From: an uncultured Paracoccaceae bacterium
Lineage (GTDB): Bacteria > Pseudomonadota > Alphaproteobacteria > Rhodobacterales > Rhodobacteraceae
Assembly (NCBI GenBank): GCA_947501025.1
Contig: CANMUM010000012.1
Span: 1-54,034 of the forward strand
Reading direction: 5' to 3'
Length of the DNA: 54,034 bases
The notes under the pieces were generated by a model that did not search any database, was not told where the DNA came from, and saw only the letters and a list, made by a program, of their open reading frames with translations. The position numbers and the translations under genes are program-made. This document shows, piece after piece, positions 53,773 to 54,034 of this stretch (its first letter is position 1; every line of letters starts with the position of its first letter).

Positions 53773-54034
53773 TGCTAATAGATCTTCCCGTAAGGCAGCC
53801 AAACGGTTTTAATCTTCGTTGATAGCCACTTAGGCTCAGGCGCCATTAAATATCTTGCAAATTTAGTCATGTCCGTCGTTATATAAATTGGAACATTGGA
53901 ACATTGGAACATTGGAACATTTGAGCTTGTAATTTATTGGATGCTCTAGTTTTTTTGTTGATTTTGATTATGCCATTTTTTTCTGATGTTGCAAGCTGCG
54001 GGTTTGAATGGTTTTGAGTTTGGTTTCTCTCCTT
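53773..54034. other. Right edge, no supported gene
   Basis: Only a 31-codon minus-strand frame (53775-53870, MTKFARYLMAPEPKWLSTKI start) stands out; it is open further upstream through the tandem repeat and could be the 3' end of a decayed gene. I cannot identify it. Confidence 0.3.
53888..53919. repeat. Tandem repeat, 8-bp unit, four copies
   Basis: TTGGAACA is repeated four times without a mismatch, followed by a partial TT. Such short repeats can change copy number by slippage. Its unit is not a multiple of three, so if it lies in a coding frame a change would shift the frame. Confidence 0.9.

Noticed and set aside
53775-53870. 31-codon minus-strand frame at the right edge
   Set aside because: Too short and unrecognised; kept only as a note because the frame is open through the tandem repeat.
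1-54034. CRISPR arrays, tRNA or rRNA genes
   Set aside because: No spaced direct-repeat array or tRNA-like cloverleaf was noticed on either strand by reading; short repeats found are promoter elements, IS ends or the 8-bp tandem repeat.

Overview
The window reads as a piece of an AT-rich alphaproteobacterial chromosome, probably a marine member near the Hyphomicrobiales/Rhodobacterales. The grounds are a divergent slt-dapA pair, DUF1523, DUF6638-like and Hint_2-type proteins, an alphaproteobacterial haem locus (hmuRSTUV), and promoters carrying IscR/Rrf2-type iron operators. No rRNA, tRNA or CRISPR array was seen. Species cannot be fixed from the sequence alone.

Left part (1-5.6 kb): the last residues of an outer-membrane beta-barrel, a divergently transcribed lytic transglycosylase (slt) and dapA, then a small accessory patch. 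A TetR repressor and an NAD(P)H:quinone-type flavoprotein share a promoter with two near-identical 12-bp palindromes. They lie between two decayed IS6-family remnants in the same orientation, with matching terminal repeats.

Iron region (5.6-24.4 kb): one long run (5716-15498) encodes a siderophore receptor, binding protein, two FecCD permeases, an ATPase, a siderophore-interacting flavoprotein, ExbB, two ExbD paralogues, TonB and an unknown Cys-containing protein. A DUF4856-like exported protein, a sterol-desaturase-family membrane protein and an 8-cysteine small protein follow. Then come the haem receptor and, divergently, hmuSTUV. Together these genes form outer-membrane import of ferric siderophore and haem, TonB energisation, ABC import and intracellular iron release. 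Related dyads with the core GACTAAAATAGTC occur in each iron promoter, suggesting one regulon.

Secretion region (24.9-52.7 kb): a six-gene minus-strand operon of unknown function (coiled-coil protein, unknown protein, AAA ATPase, DUF6638-like protein, two membrane proteins) is divergent from a 13-gene type VI secretion operon (tssB-C-E-F-G-tagH-tssJ-K-L-H-regulator-vasI-tssM-A). The T6SS set has sheath, baseplate, membrane complex and ClpV, but no hcp, vgrG or PAAR gene here. Its enhancer-binding regulator has a degenerate Walker A and sigma54-contact loop. A Hint-domain protein follows tssA.

Right end (52.8-54.0 kb): a decayed IS6-family transposase of a different subgroup, an unknown four-helix membrane protein and a four-copy 8-bp tandem repeat. 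The six-gene minus-strand operon is the best candidate for an undescribed system.
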